64,000 nucleotides of DNA from Stenopsyche tienmushanensis. Taxonomy: Eukaryota > Arthropoda > Insecta > Trichoptera > Stenopsychidae. This document shows, piece by piece, positions 34,880 through 48,800 of this stretch; the stretch's first letter is position 1, and every line of letters begins with the position of its first letter. The position numbers were made by a program, and so were the translations under genes. The notes beneath the pieces were generated by a model that made no database searches, had not been told where the DNA came from, and saw only the letters and a program-made list of their open reading frames with translations. The stretch covers positions 1,178,001-1,242,000 of the forward strand of contig WACJ01000503.1 in assembly GCA_008973525.1 (NCBI GenBank). The letters are read 5' to 3'.

Positions 34880-37800
34880 TGCACATAGGTCATCCGCATC
34901 TAATAATGGATTTGTCACTACAAAAAGATTTTTTTTAGAAATATAGTTAGACATCATTTAGGACAATGAAGAGATCTTATTGATCGATTGTGCGAATTTA
35001 TTTTTACAGAAAATTTAAAATTTGGCTATGGCAAACAATGGCTTTTTAAACGAGGCTGACTTTTAACCATACAAGATTTCTCACAAGAAACTATTACAAT
35101 TATAATTTTACTCACGTAACAGGACTTAAGCAATATTCTCATGCACAAAGCCATCCACTTTAAGTTTGGAAAACATTTCATCCTCACCTTCGACGTAGTC
35201 TTGAGATTTAAGCCCGAGTCGGAATTAAGGTACGTGTTATGCGAGGGTTAAGCTTTTTATGTAATATCTAATTGTAATTACACACTTTGAATATTTCGAG
35301 CACGTCGAAAGCTGCAAAAACGTAGCAAGAATATACGCTCACCGAGGTAGGAAAAATTGTATAGCCCACGCAATAAAAATGCCACAGGTAGAAATCTATG
35401 GGAACAATTTGTTGTATAATGACGACATCAATTATGGTCAAGTGTAACGTCACAGTCCGAATCCAAATTTAATGCCACAGTGAAGAGTAATCGATGAGAT
35501 TGCATTTTAAATGGAAATAAAGCTGCAAATTTTATATGTTTAACTTCGTTTACAAAGAGCCGGAGCGGAGTACATCATAATTACTTTTTGATCAAACTAC
35601 TAAATTAAAATAAAGCCAAACACCAATTGATAACGAACAAGCAATTTTTCAGGCGCTGAAAATTTAAATATTGATAAAATTCAATGGAAAGCAAATAATG
35701 GTAACATGAGTTTTCATGAAAATAGCAGTTGTGTGTTTCATTCAATTTGCACACAATAATGACTAATTATGCATGAACATTGGATTGAAATTAACCAATA
35801 TATAAATGATCGTTTTTATTTTAAATTCGCATTAGCTTAGCCAATAAATAAATTCATCAAATGAGTTCATCTGGATGGAATTAATAGCAACCAAGATACG
35901 TTCTGCAAAAAAATACTATTAATATGAAATACAATTGAATATTACAAAAAAATTATAAAACGCCACCGATTAATCGTTCATTTTTTCCGAAAAATCTTAC
36001 AAAACTCGCATTAGTTCAGGCGCACGTCTATATTTTTAAATCATAAATACTATCATAAATCGACATAAATCATATTATTAGGAGTTATAAGGGCTTACAA
36101 ATATATTGTTATGTATTGTTAATTATATTAATATAAATTTATATTTGTAAAGAATGGAATTGCTTCAGTTACCATTACACTTTTAATGCGGTGTTTTTAT
36201 TTCAATAATTAAAGATTTACTTTGGTGCAGATTTCAGAGAATTTGTAAACTTTGAAGTATTGAATTATTTACTTTGATTTTTTTTTTGTCATCGAATTGA
36301 GTTCTGCTTAATTTAAAATATTGTATATATATGTACAGGTAATTTTTTGCGACTTATATTGTTTAGGATTAAGGTTGTTTGGAAAAAAGTTATCGATGAA
36401 ATTCTTCAATTATGAAAATGACTTTAATGATATCATAGAAGAGATAAATATTTGTAGTCTGTTCAAAAGGCATTGAAGATATTGATGTTCAAACATTGCT
36501 TAAATAACAAGGCAAGCCCTCAGAAAATGACGTCTTAGAAGCTGTTTCCGTGTGAAAATTAACTGTCAAAATCATTGAAAATATCCTTTCTTTTTATAAT
36601 CAATGCATTAAGTTGTTAAAGTAAAATGACGGAGATTAAGGTTTCAAGTGATTAATTAATATTTCCGCATTAATCGTGACGTCTGTATATTCATCAAACA
36701 ACTTTATGCGATTTGATAGATTTAATTTGTATAATTGTGAAATAAATTGACCGAAAATCATACTAAATTTTACTGAATTGCGCATTAGAAATGTACAAAA
36801 GCTGTAATTATCTCATCCAACCTATTCTTGCCGTATCTGTATTTATCTGTCTTTGTCTGATATATTGTTCGTTCAAAGCTTATGCATTTTCTGGAAAAGT
36901 ATTGATTCTAATACATTTGATTATCTGTACTAATATAGTTCTGAATCTTTCATTTAAAACTTGAATCTTAGGTGGAAGATCTTGTGCTGTGTTAAAAAAT
37001 ATCAAAAACCCGTAGACCTACTGTGATATTTCCCATTACCCTTTTGGTCCTTAGCACGTGTTTTTACTGGCTTTTTGCATTCCCTTTTATGAGACCACTG
37101 CCAAACACTACGACGTAGTTTCATAGCATGCATGTTTTCAAAAATGTGATCGCTAACCATACCACCTATTTATTTGAACCTAAAATATTTGATTTATGAA
37201 TCCAGTTGTTAAATTACGAGACTATCTATAATTTTGTATCCAGAATCGTATTTTAAAAATATTAAAATGTCAAAATTATAAACGAAGCTTAAAGCACTTT
37301 ACTGTCATTTTCTAATTAAACGAATATTACGTGTGCGAATTAATTATTTCAAATTAAAATTAGTCAAGGCTCGTGACGTTCAATAAAGGTGCTTTTAATT
37401 AGTTTTAAAGTAAAATATTCATTTTAAATAAATCCTGTTCACAAAAGAGCTTTTTCATGCTCGCTTACATTTCATCATACGTTTTATTTCTTTTTAAAAA
37501 AAGCACTTTACAAAAATATGAACAAAAATAAACCTCAGCAAGGCACTGCGTTCAACAACTTCTCTTTTATACCGAGCATGACTATGTAAAAAAGAAAGTC
37601 GGAAATTCATATACACGCTTGTCGTATTTTCATTCATTTTCCACCTCTGTCAAATTTTATTTTTCGCTGGCACATTTTACTCCTCCACCTTCCCTCCTGA
37701 GGAGTGCCTTTACAATAATTTGTCTCCGGCGAGTTTATTCCCGCCTAACACACGTCTGAGGTTTGTTAGCTTCATACGTGACCCATGAAACTGCAGTCCC

Positions 37801-39490
37801 ATGGTGAGGCTTTATGGGCCGTAGCCGTGACTTCCTGCAGAGCCTTCCCGGAGCTTCTACTAACACTGCACTCACTCCAATTTTGCTCATTCGTTGGCTC
37901 GACGAATAAATGTAATACCCGCCTTAAGCGTCGCCTCGGATGAAATAAATAAAATCTACGTAATTGATGGGCGGATATTGCCAGCCATAAAGAATATTTA
38001 ATCTTCATTTCCATAATATTTAGCAAAAGAGCCTATTACGAGAGCTCTCAAATGTATTTTTTCATTTTGAAAATATATCTGCTGAAATCGCATTTAATTT
38101 TAGGTCATACACACGAAATAATTTACAATGAAAATTTTCGCTGCGTAATCAAATTACATCCCAGATGAAAAAGGTTAATACATTCGGGCCTCGAAAAAGC
38201 GCGCCTACGCGTAACTCTAAAAATCTCTACGCCAAAAGATGCGAAGACAAAGGGTCAGCATTAAATGGAAATATTTTATAGGAGAAAGGCCTAAGAAATC
38301 ATTCTTGGACACCACCTGAGCTTGACTCCAATGATCTGTATTAAGTCTTTCGAATAAAATACCTCCTTTATTTGATCAATTTTTCATGATACCCTTCTTC
38401 AACGACACCATATTCTTAACCTTATCCGTCTAACCATCACCTGACCTAACACCAACACAATCTTTTCATTTATAATTTTGAATACAACCCTACAAATTGC
38501 TTGATTAATAACTTTACGGGGAGCTTATTCGTTTTACTTTTTAATCATATTTTAAAATTATACATAAGAACCAAAATTATTCAAATAGCTTAATTTTTGC
38601 TTTAAATTTAATCATATTTAGCTTCATGCTTTATTTACATTATAGCATATATATGTAATAGATAACTAATATATAAAATGTATTTTTTAGAAAAAAAGGT
38701 TTATATAGATAATGTAAGTTTGTTTTGTATTTACAATTGATTTTATTCGATCATTTAAATTCTAATAAAATAATTGATACGTATTGACATGTATTAAAGA
38801 GATATAAGACTTTAAGCATGTTGGAAGCTTATTATCTGGAGTTTGGCTAACTTATAAGACAAAGCACACAAGCTCTCAAACAACAGTCTAACGTCCTGCA
38901 AAAGACCTTGTTGATTAATTTGTTGACTCGTTGTTGAATCACAAAATAAATCAATTTTCACATTTTCCTATATTAAGGATTAAATTTAAGCTTGATTATA
39001 TTAAATTTAGGGTTATTTAAGGCTTGTGACCCCGTAAAAAGACGCGAACCTTTGTTGACTCATAACTGCCAGAGACGTCAACGTTTTCTTGTCGTTTTTC
39101 TGTTCTGTTAAGCAATTGTCTGGGCTTAAATATGGTTTCACTGAAACATTGAGATTTGCATTTTATTAAAATACTGGAAATTTACACTGCATTTATTTGC
39201 ATTTTCACTCTTCATCAAATGAATTTACAGAATAATATTTTTGTTGTGCATTGAAATATGATTGCTCGTCTAGTTTTTTGGCTCGTTTCTGCAGACTTAA
39301 AATGCTATTGTCTCCAGCAAAATACTTCAGTCCCATTTCAGCGCTTGATCTCTCAGCCTCTCCCAGCTATTTTATTGGAAGCTTTGGCGATATTTATATG
39401 TATGGCATATTCATATTTCACTATATATACACACATTCATAACAACCTATAAATGTCGCGCTGTAAACTGGTGTATATAATTTCATGTTT
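34880..39490. other. No gene recognised; GC-richer islets
   Basis: Islets at about 35190-35460, 37640-37960 and 38180-38250. Minus-strand segments at about 35345-35400 (acceptor TTGTTCCCATAG, donor CG|GTGAGC) and 37873-37935 (acceptor TTTATTTCATCCGAG, donor GGA|GTGAGT) have plausible splice sites but no recognised product, and short length leaves several frames open by chance. Confidence 0.35.
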
Positions 39491-39500
39491 TCTCCAACAG

Positions 39501-39518
39501 CGGAATAAAGCGCTAAGG
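39501..39518 (+). other. Candidate 18-nt microexon
   Basis: TTTTCTCCAACAG at 39488-39500 is a strong acceptor and AAGG|GTAAGT at 39515-39524 is a perfect donor. The 18 bases between them (CGGAATAAAGCGCTAAGG) are a multiple of three and could add R-N-K-A-L-R in one frame; the other two frames contain stops. Such microexons occur in neuronal genes. The host gene would be on the plus strand and is unknown. Confidence 0.3.
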
Positions 39519-39529
39519 GTAAGTTATAT

Positions 39530-41685
39530 AGGGTTGAAGGAAGATCATGACGTTAAACCGATTTACCTTTTTTTTCGCACAATCTGTTCGCTATCTGCGC
39601 ACGGGGCGAACCTTTTACTTAATGCCCCATAATTTGTCATTTTCTTCCGATATTATTTGCGGAGAAAAATAAGCCAATATGGTCGTATTTCAATTTTCCT
39701 ATATTAAATCGTACCCGTTGTATCGGTTATATTTCTAGAATCAGCTTATTTCGTCGTATACACACATTGTTTTCCCAACGAGGAGGGATGTGGCTTTGAT
39801 CCGTATAAATTGCTTAAACAGGCAAAATTTCAACCTTATCCGTATGTTTAAGCCGAAATGATTTTTATCAACTCATTCTGTTTTATTAGGTCGTAATTTA
39901 TTTATCGCGCCGTAAGGGAGGAATTGAGGGCTCAAAAATGTCGTGACCTAACTTTATCGGTTTTAGAAACGTCTGTGTTCGTGTTAAGCTCGTTAAGCAA
40001 TCAGGGGACAAATTTCATGAACTTAAATTTTATTTGGATTAATTTGGTAAACGTTCTTACTTTGGCCTAAATTCTTAAGAAAACATTAATATTTAAATTT
40101 TATTCATATTTAAAAAAAAATCTTAAAAATTCACCAGATCAAGTGTTACCAATTTAAACCATCATTCTTTATCAACTTTCAATATTTAATTTCGAATTTT
40201 TAGATAATATCAGAAATTATTATGTTCTAATATCCCTTGATAACATTGAACCTGGTAAAAACGCGTTTGCTCCCTGCATAATTCTGTGTAGTACGAATCT
40301 AGTCATTTAATTGCCCAAATCGATTGGATAGTATATTGAAAGGGAGTACAATATTCGATTTTTTAAAATACATAATGAGGTCTCTACATTGTTTAAAGAA
40401 TGATACTTGATAGAAGTTTGTCTTCAAATTGTCAAGTACGACATGATTCATGCATTATAATATTGGGGAATTCCGAACATATCGTGAGCTAACTTTCTAA
40501 AAGTCATGGTTGTCTGGATGAGTAGTCATTATATGGCAGCTATGGTTATATTTAGAAAGTTAGAATGACAAAAAATAAAAGTCTGAGTATTTGTCGTATT
40601 ATGCACTAAAAAAAAACTGTCCATGCAATGAATGAGAGCATTTTCCACCAAAGCTTGCTTTATGCCAGTTTCATAACAGATTCCATTGGGCTTAATCTAC
40701 CTGCATACTTATTGATTCATCGGAACGTAAATATAATTTGAATTTTTGCACGCTATTCTGAATACTGCGGTATGGCGTATTTCGCCAAATAAAATATTAA
40801 CGTTCGTACAGGACATCGGCTCCGGTTGTGTATGAAAGCTTGCGTTTTTAGGGCATTTTATACGGCATTATGCTCGGTAAATTTACTTGTGCAGTACCGT
40901 TTTATGAAGGATGTGGAAAAACTGCACATAATTGTCCGCGAAAGTTGGCTGTGCACGATTGAATAGACAGGGTTGACAATGAAATTCCATATATTTGCAA
41001 AACATTCATATTAAATGCTGAACTGCTTATATAAATGGACGCCATTTTGCGAGCAAAATATATGGCAAACGCTATTAAGTATAAGGCATCTGTGACTTTA
41101 TTTAATTTTGTTTGCATCGGCTCGTAATACATGAAATATGTTTTATCGGCGCGTAATAGCTAAAATGAACAGTAAAACACATTATAAAAGCTCTGTCGCA
41201 TTAAAGCTTTTTTTTCCTTTTGGGTTAGCTTTATTTTGCTCCTTCTTCTTAAAGCTTTAAGCTAATATTTATACGTACAAGGAAACTATAATATTAAATC
41301 AACTCTCGGAGACTAATGAATTTACTGAAGTAAATAATTAATTACATAGTGAAATTTATCGGCTCAACTACACAATTATCTTGATATATTACAAAATAAT
41401 ACAAAGTAAACTGTTTTAAAATTAAAAGATGTTCATATGAATAATATTATATGCAGTTTTTTGCTAGACATGTGAAGCAAATTTATCTGTATTTATATTT
41501 TGACAGAAATTAAAATTAAATTTAAATTGTTTTATTTTAAAATAATACTTTTTCATAAGAAATATATTTCTGCAAAAATGTAAACGTGTACCAAACCAAA
41601 CGTTGCATTATATTTAAACTATGAGACTTAATTGGTTTTTACTCCTTAACCCCTACGGGAGTAATTACGAAGACCCTCCGTAACC
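39530..41685. other. No gene recognised
   Basis: A GC-richer, complex islet follows the microexon candidate to about 40000; another lies at about 40780-41160. No exon is supported in them. Confidence 0.4.
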
Positions 41686-41690
41686 CCCTC

Positions 41691-41861
41691 CACTATTCAG
41701 AAAGAGCACTCCGCTCCGATCCCGGTCTGATCAAATATTCTTACACAAGAAACAGTCAGAGTATTCACACTATCGGATCGTTCCAATTCCATTTCTTGTA
41801 TGAGAATATTTGACCGGACCGAAACCGAGAGCGAGATCGAACCGTTACTGGCACCATAGTG
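41691..41861. mobile_element. Palindromic MITE-like element
   Basis: The stretch begins CACTAT and ends ATAGTG. Inner arms 41724-41752 and 41792-41820 are inverted repeats with 25 of 29 matches and enclose a 39-base loop; the GC-rich outer arms are more diverged. It has no coding capacity. The CACTAT ends do not assign a superfamily, and no clear target duplication is seen. Confidence 0.6.
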
Positions 41862-41869
41862 TGGATCGG

Positions 41870-44290
41870 GCCCAAAGGAGGAGCAAATGAATCAATTTTT
41901 TGTGCATTGTTTATGTAAAGAAATTACGTGATCTTGTATGCTATCAAATGTTTACTTACAATTGACCCTGCCTCGAATTGAAGATTATCTTACGCTGATA
42001 GCAGTTGATAGAAAGTAATCGGTGTAAAGCGATTATGACATCAACGACTTCATCGATTTTAAAATTGCTCACTAACGAAAAGGATAAATGTCATATAAAC
42101 TATATGTGAAATGCAATGAGAAATCAATACATATGAATTAGGATTGCTAGGTTTTGCTATGTTTATTTTTATATATTTTTAACTTATATTTTAGTACAAT
42201 GCTTATTTGAATAAAAATAATGTTTTATCAATACCTTTAACATATTTTAAGCTTAATGTAGCACCGACCAAACCTTCCATAATAGAGTTCTAACTAAACA
42301 CAAGTTTGATTGTATAAAAACATTAAGCAAAGTACGAAGTACATGATGACAAAATGAAGTGTCATTTTGGTAACACCCAATGATCTAATTTTTATTTTTG
42401 GATGTAATTGGGGAGTGTTTAATGATAAACATGCTATGTTTTACTGTTGTAAACATATTTGTGGATACCCTGTGCTCAGCAGACGATCAATTTAATTCGG
42501 CTTCAAAAAATTGAACGGTTTTTAACATTGTTGCAAGAGTAATTTGGTCATGTACATTTGCAAAAGGTCCATCGAATATGTATGGGGAAAGTATTTAGAG
42601 AAAGTAGACGAGCAACGTTGGATCATGTAAATGCCAGGCTGCTGGTAATTAATTAGCATAAAAGGGCAGCGCATTGCGTTTGCATATGCATGAGTGTAAT
42701 GCCATTAGGGTGGAACTCTGCTGCGATTTCAAATAGGCATCGCCGTTCTTACTATTTTATATGTGATTTTTTTTCTGCAGAACCATGAAATGTTTTCGTT
42801 TCAGACTAAAAAAGATTTCCCACGAGCTGTTGTTCTCTTCTCCTTTGAAAGTCTTACTACAAACGTCGCTCTATGGGCGATAACAAACAAGTAAACACCA
42901 AGTCGTTGAACTTATAAGATATTAACCTTGCCGGCTGCTTACTATTTGTTTACTCATACCCATTGGGTGTTGGTTACCTAACTAATTGAGGTAAATAAAT
43001 AGCCTAAGTAGCTTCAAACCACTTAAGTACAACTATAAAAATAAGCTCTATAGAGTTATTCGACTTAAACTGCTTGACGGATATACAAAAAGTACATATT
43101 TCATCAGTATGGCCAAGACCAAATTCCATCTTCTAAAATCAGATAATTTATGTTAAATGTGTATATCTTAACACATTTTAGTCTGGTATTGACGCGCTTG
43201 AACTTTTCGTTGTAGCACAGGATTTTGCACATCTTAAAACTACTGGAAAATTATTATATTAGTTCGATACTTTAATTTTGTTTGTCTTGAAAGCTCTTCC
43301 TTTTGAGAATTGAAATTTTAATATATTTTGCAAAATTTATGAGCTTTTGAGTGATTTCATTTTATCATCACATTTTAAAAGTTAATAATTGATATTTTTA
43401 ATAGAAATTACCCTATGAAGAAGTAATATTGAACTTGTATCATAGTACTAATTGGAAAAAAATGTAAAAAAGAATTAACACGTTTTTATCAGGTGAACAG
43501 TATGCATCATGTTTTTCATCAGCGGGCAAAAAATGAAGATTCGCAAACTAAACGCATGCATTTATATAATTTTTTAAATATTCTAGATAATTTAATAATT
43601 TAGTAACTTTGTTGCTCATTATGTATGCTATCATCAATTTAATCAAATACTCGCATAAAATGTGTATAGTGAACGTATTTCATATATTATTAAAAGCATA
43701 ATAATTTAAAGTTTCTGTAAAATATATTTTTTGAAGTATATAAAAAACATTAATAATAAATCAAACTTTTTTATTTATTACGCAAATTTTAGATTATCGC
43801 TGTGCAATTAATAAAATTTCCCGATGATTATTAATAAGCTATATAAACGGTTAAAATGCATTTACTATATTTAATATCTTTCTCACATATAACGTGTTAA
43901 GAGCAATCTAGAAGGAATTTTACAATAAAAATATTATGTGATCTTTAAATTATAAAATTGCTACTATAATAAAGTATTAAAATTATTATTGTTAAAATAA
44001 TGAATCAACCACAACTATTATTTCCATTGCTTTTGAATGATTAATTAAAAATAATTTCATACCAAATGACTGTAAAATTTTCGAGATTACAAAGTTTATT
44101 CCTAAAAAATAACTTACTTTTAGTTTGATAAATTATAACACAAAAAAATATTTTAAAAAAAACCATAATAGGGATTTAAACTCATATTCGGTGGCTTTTT
44201 TTGCAAATTTTATATTTGTGATTAAAATCAAAATTTATTTTATTTACAAACAAAATGTATGAAATGAAACACATTCGATCTTGAAAATGT
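41870..44290. other. No gene recognised; possible regulatory islet
   Basis: At about 42590-42760 a GC-balanced islet carries TAATTAATTAG (homeodomain-type) at about 42649 and TTTGCATATGCAT (POU-type) at about 42679, within 40 bases of each other. The rest is AT-rich. Confidence 0.4.
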
Positions 44291-44301
44291 AGAAAAATAT
44301 T

Positions 44302-44500
44302 GAGTTGGGTTAGGTTGGGTTATCTTGAATTATTTACACAATATGCTCTAGACTCTGCTCCTTACTCTGCTAAATTGGCATTCGTGAATATAAGGAGGGT
44401 GGTTAATTTACCAGAAAACCCACAAAGCTCTTGTTTTGATGAACCCAACTACGGTTCCTATATTGCCTTGATGGACTCTCGGACCCTCCATTAAAGAAAC
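44302..44500 (+). repeat. Possible repeat starting with GGTTAGGTTGGGTT
   Basis: GTTGGGTTAGGTTGGGTTA at 44304-44322 is a telomere-like (TTAGG-related) interspersed motif frequent in insect genomes. The following 180 bases are less AT-rich than the surroundings and end abruptly in AT-rich DNA, so they may be the body of a repeat. A 64-codon frame across it is not convincing. Confidence 0.35.
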
Positions 44501-44504
44501 ACAA

Positions 44505-45660
44505 AAATATGACTCGAATATAAACAGAGTCAATACTGAAAGGACAGTTTTAAAAGCATGGATTTTTGCCAAAAAGCTTGATTTTCACATATAGAAATTT
44601 AAAACAAGAAGTTACAATTGAATGGATATAACTGGTGCTGTTTACTCTAAATGAAGTTTTCACCAGTAATAATTTAGACTAGACAGCATGACCTCACTTT
44701 GTGACTTCTTTATGCTTTCCCAAGATCCAAAATACGATAAGCATCTACAATACACTTCCAACACAGCTTTGATTTTTATCATTTTAATATTTATACTATT
44801 CTATAAGTTTCAATTTTTATTTGTTAATACTTCATCAATATATCGATCGCTAATTTTTGCGGATGTTGGTAGACGTAAGCACATCTTCCCTTTATTATCT
44901 CATGTAATATATACACGAACCCATTTTATATATATTATTGATAAGTACAAAAATATATTATTTTCGTTGCGTATAAACAAAATTTATTTGATGGAATCGG
45001 GATGTGGCAAAAAATCGTACATTGTAATATTTTTTTCATCGTTCAAATATTAACCGAATTATCTATAAATGGCTTATTCTCGCAGACTTAATTAAATTCG
45101 AAATTAAATCTCTTAATTTCATTTATACTCACAGTTGAGTTTTCACTTTATTTGAATTCCTCTGAAAGTTTCCTTCGGGACTTCATTAGATTACTTATCG
45201 TTAGGAAGATGTAATCTCCGCGAAGGGTAATCGTGAAAATATTTTCAGGTTTTAATTGTGAAATCTTTTATTTGATCCTGTAACTCCTATTGTAGCGCGT
45301 AAAAAGTAAACTGTACAACTATTCTAAAGCCTTCAAAGTAAATAAATTAAGAATCCCATATTGAAATACTGATTTTTAATTACATTTTTAAGCAGTTGAA
45401 AAAAATATATTCAAAAGAAAAATAATGAAGGGTTGCCTTTATGCAATATTTAACTACTCAGGATCATTATATCAATGGATCTTAACTTAATATCATTGGT
45501 AGATTCTGTCATTGCATCGTTCATTGTTCAGCAAATACGCTTGCAATTTACACAGCCAATTAGTTCACATGCAGCTCAAAAACAATTACAATAAAACATT
45601 TCTTTATGAATACCAACTTGATGTTCCGTAGACATATTACACATAGATAGTTGGTTAACA
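44505..45660. other. No gene recognised
   Basis: A plus-strand frame of 121 codons at 44688-45053 is AT-rich, hydrophobic in places, and without recognised domain. It is not called as a gene. Confidence 0.4.
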
Positions 45661-45670
45661 AGTAGACGTA

Positions 45671-45811
45671 TAATAGCTGACCATCAGCTTGAACAAATCT
45701 CTTGAAGTCGAGCTGTGGGCGCTCTCTTCCAGGAGCAATGGTAGTCCACCAGTTTGTATTGATAATCTGCTGAATGCAATCGTTGCTCGATTCAAACTTG
45801 AATGCTATCAT
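45671..45811 (-). pseudogene. Possible insect odorant-receptor fragment
   Basis: Within a 106-codon minus-strand frame (45560-45880), residues 30-70 read ESSNDCIQQIINTNWWTTIA, PGRERPQLDFKRFVQADGQ. This follows the C-terminal pattern of the insect 7tm_6 odorant receptors ('.ES........Y...W......R..LL.....A..P'). The receptor's last transmembrane segment does not follow, and the preceding residues fit poorly, so it is an isolated exon or a pseudogene fragment, if it is a receptor at all. The resemblance is by eye only. Confidence 0.3.
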
Positions 45812-45889
45812 GAAAGAACTAGCTCTTATCTGGGATGAAACGTAGATAATCCACTTGAACGCGCCAATATATAAATGCATTTATAAAAA

Positions 45890-48800
45890 AGCTAGAAATA
45901 TGAAGCAAAATATTAAATCTCAATACTAGGATTAATTCTACTAGAAGATTATTTGAAATATCAGCTTGAAAATACACATGTTTATAGGCGACAAATTTAT
46001 TGCTCGTATTTCTGTATGAACGCTCTAAAAATGATCGAAAGTTTAATATCAATGATGCATTTTAGTTGCAGATATTGAGTAGTATCCTTGTGAAGTAATT
46101 TCAATCTGATTTATCAATATTAAAAACAGACATTTTTTTATTTCGATTTGCATTCGTTAAAGGCTTCTCAAATACTCTCATGTAATTTTATTTCATTAAA
46201 AATGTAAAAAAAAATCAACACTCATGAATTGTACATATTGAAGACGATCATATATGGAAGGGTGAACTTGAAGATTCCTCTTTGTATATAATATAAAATA
46301 AGACCCTACACATTCAAAAAGTATCAATTACGATCAGCTGAAGAAAAACGATTTCCATAATTTTTTGGCTGATATAGAATGCTTTTAAAACGTTAAGAAA
46401 TAATTCTTACTACTTATGATGATGAATAATTGATGTTATTAACGTAATTTTAATTATGACAAATTTGTATATTTTCTGCACAATAAAGCTTCCGATTTCA
46501 AGTAATATGGAATTATATTATATACATTTTTTTAGAAACACGTAACTGTGTTGTGCATGAGTCGAGTGTAAATGTAAAGTACAAAAAAATAGAGATTATG
46601 GTGATTTTTTACTATCGTAATGTTAAGTTACGATAAGAGTATTGGAAAAGGTATATTAAGACTTGATTTATCGACTCAGTGTATACTTTTTCAGATCCAT
46701 TTAATCAAGATAGATCTGGAGTTTAAAGATTGATTGGAAATATTAATACTTTTGATCTCCAAGATTTGTTTATACGATGAAAACATTTTCCCCAATCAAG
46801 ATTTAAGCCCAAACAATCATAATGGGAGTCAATGAACTAATCCACTATATCAACACTTGGTTATTTAATTCCAGTTTAATATTATCTTATGTGACTATTT
46901 AATATACTATTCTCCTCATAGCTTCTAATTTGGATTTGGTTAACTTAATTTATACTAAAAACTGTTTATGAAATCAATACATAGTCAACAACGGTATATT
47001 TGTACAAGATATACAACCTTTTTATATTTGTACTTATTGCCTCGATTGAAAATAAATTGGTATTTGTACAAAATGTTTTTAAATGAGTTGTAATATTAGT
47101 GTGTTTGCTAGAAAATTTAATATTTTCATATGCAACTGATTGCATTGGTGCTTCTCTTTTATAAGCGAGAATGAACTTTGGATACAATCGTTAAGCGTTA
47201 TGTGCAATTTTCATTCTCGAGAGACAAATGCGCGAAGTTCATCTTCATGTTCAAAAATAGCATAAAATTAAATGTTGCATAAAAGGAATATTAAATCCCC
47301 ATGCCGCATAAAGCCAAAAGGTCAAAGCCTTCTTCAACAATTAATCGATCGATAACTTCTTGCATTTATTGCATTTGCTTGTTTTAATCATTCGGTCCGG
47401 TGGTTCGATTCAATTATAAAGTCCAATATCAATATCTGTACCAGAGACTGACTCTATCAGGTTTTGAGCATATGCGTCATATAATGCAGAAGTGATATTA
47501 AATGTGTGCCAACTTCGAGCGCCATGAATTGAAAATGGAAATGAAGCCTTCTCCATGGTTGGACTAAGTTCTCGTTTGGGGGAATTCAATTTCGCGGGTC
47601 TGCGAATGGCCCCCCTCTACGCTAAGTGATTTATAGGTGAGTTATTATTCATTTTTTCGTGCGTAAATAAAAATTTCGCAATACGTTTCAAAAAGAGCCG
47701 ATAACATAAATCTCGCCGGGCAAGAATAATTTTAAATATATAAATCAGGAGCATGAAAGTCTTTCAATTCGTTGTTTCCGTGCCAAGTGTTAAATCTTCA
47801 GCTTCCAAGTTCCGGTCAGATGTTGTACGCATATTCATAATGCGTTTATTTGTGATATAAATTAAAATAGCATTTCATCCCTTTGTGAGCTTAAAATTCG
47901 ACGGAATAACGCCATACGAGAAAATCTGGAGCAAATTCAAGCAAGTTTCCAAGTAACGAGTTTTCTTGCTTTGTGGATTTCGTTCAATCTTAATTATTGG
48001 TATACATCAATCAATCAATCAGAATATTCTATACAGTACATAAAGAGTCTTCATATCTGACGGCAAAATGTTTATCGAATCACAATGACAGGAGATTATT
48101 TCGGTACTTGAACATCAAATGGAGTTTCATCAATAACTACAATGGTTTATAAGTCACTGAAATTACAGAAAGTTAATAATATTCAATTAAATCTCTCATA
48201 ACGGGTAAGAAACGTTTTCATACAATATTTCCTCTATGTATTCCAATTTTGTATAATGATATATAATATGTGTTGATGAAAAATTTTCATATTGACCCTT
48301 TAGAGACGAATATCACAAAAAAATATTTTTATAGGTTCGTTTTTTAAATTACTTTTTATGTGAATGTAAATAAATTAAATCTTCTCAATGAAATATAATA
48401 TGAATAAGATGTTTGAAAATAAACATAATACTTTTATTTACGAGCGACCTTTGTATAAAATATGTTTTTTGACACAGGGCTTTTACATGTGGACACTATC
48501 ACGATTAGAAATATCAGGCAATAGTAGTCAGATGTATTTGAATCCATATTCATTATTATCGACAGAAATATTTTCAGTTCTTGAAATTATTAATTTTGTT
48601 CTTATAAATGATTTTTTTAAGAATGATAAAAATCTGAATATTGTATGGGTTTTTTAGATTCAATTTTAAATTCATATTCTTTAGAAAAAGTTTTCTGCCT
48701 TCGAAAATCAGGCACGTTAAAAAACTTATACGTCCAAATTAAAAAGAGGACTTTAAAAATATTTCCTTTATATCCATGGATGTTAGATGTTAAGTACTGT

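Noticed and set aside
37772..38026. 84-codon minus-strand frame as a gene
   Set aside because: Only a ~60-base part has splice-like borders, and nothing in the peptide is recognisable.
47560..47650. Plus-strand exon ending TATAG|GTGAGT
   Set aside because: Every frame meets a stop before the donor; at best noncoding.
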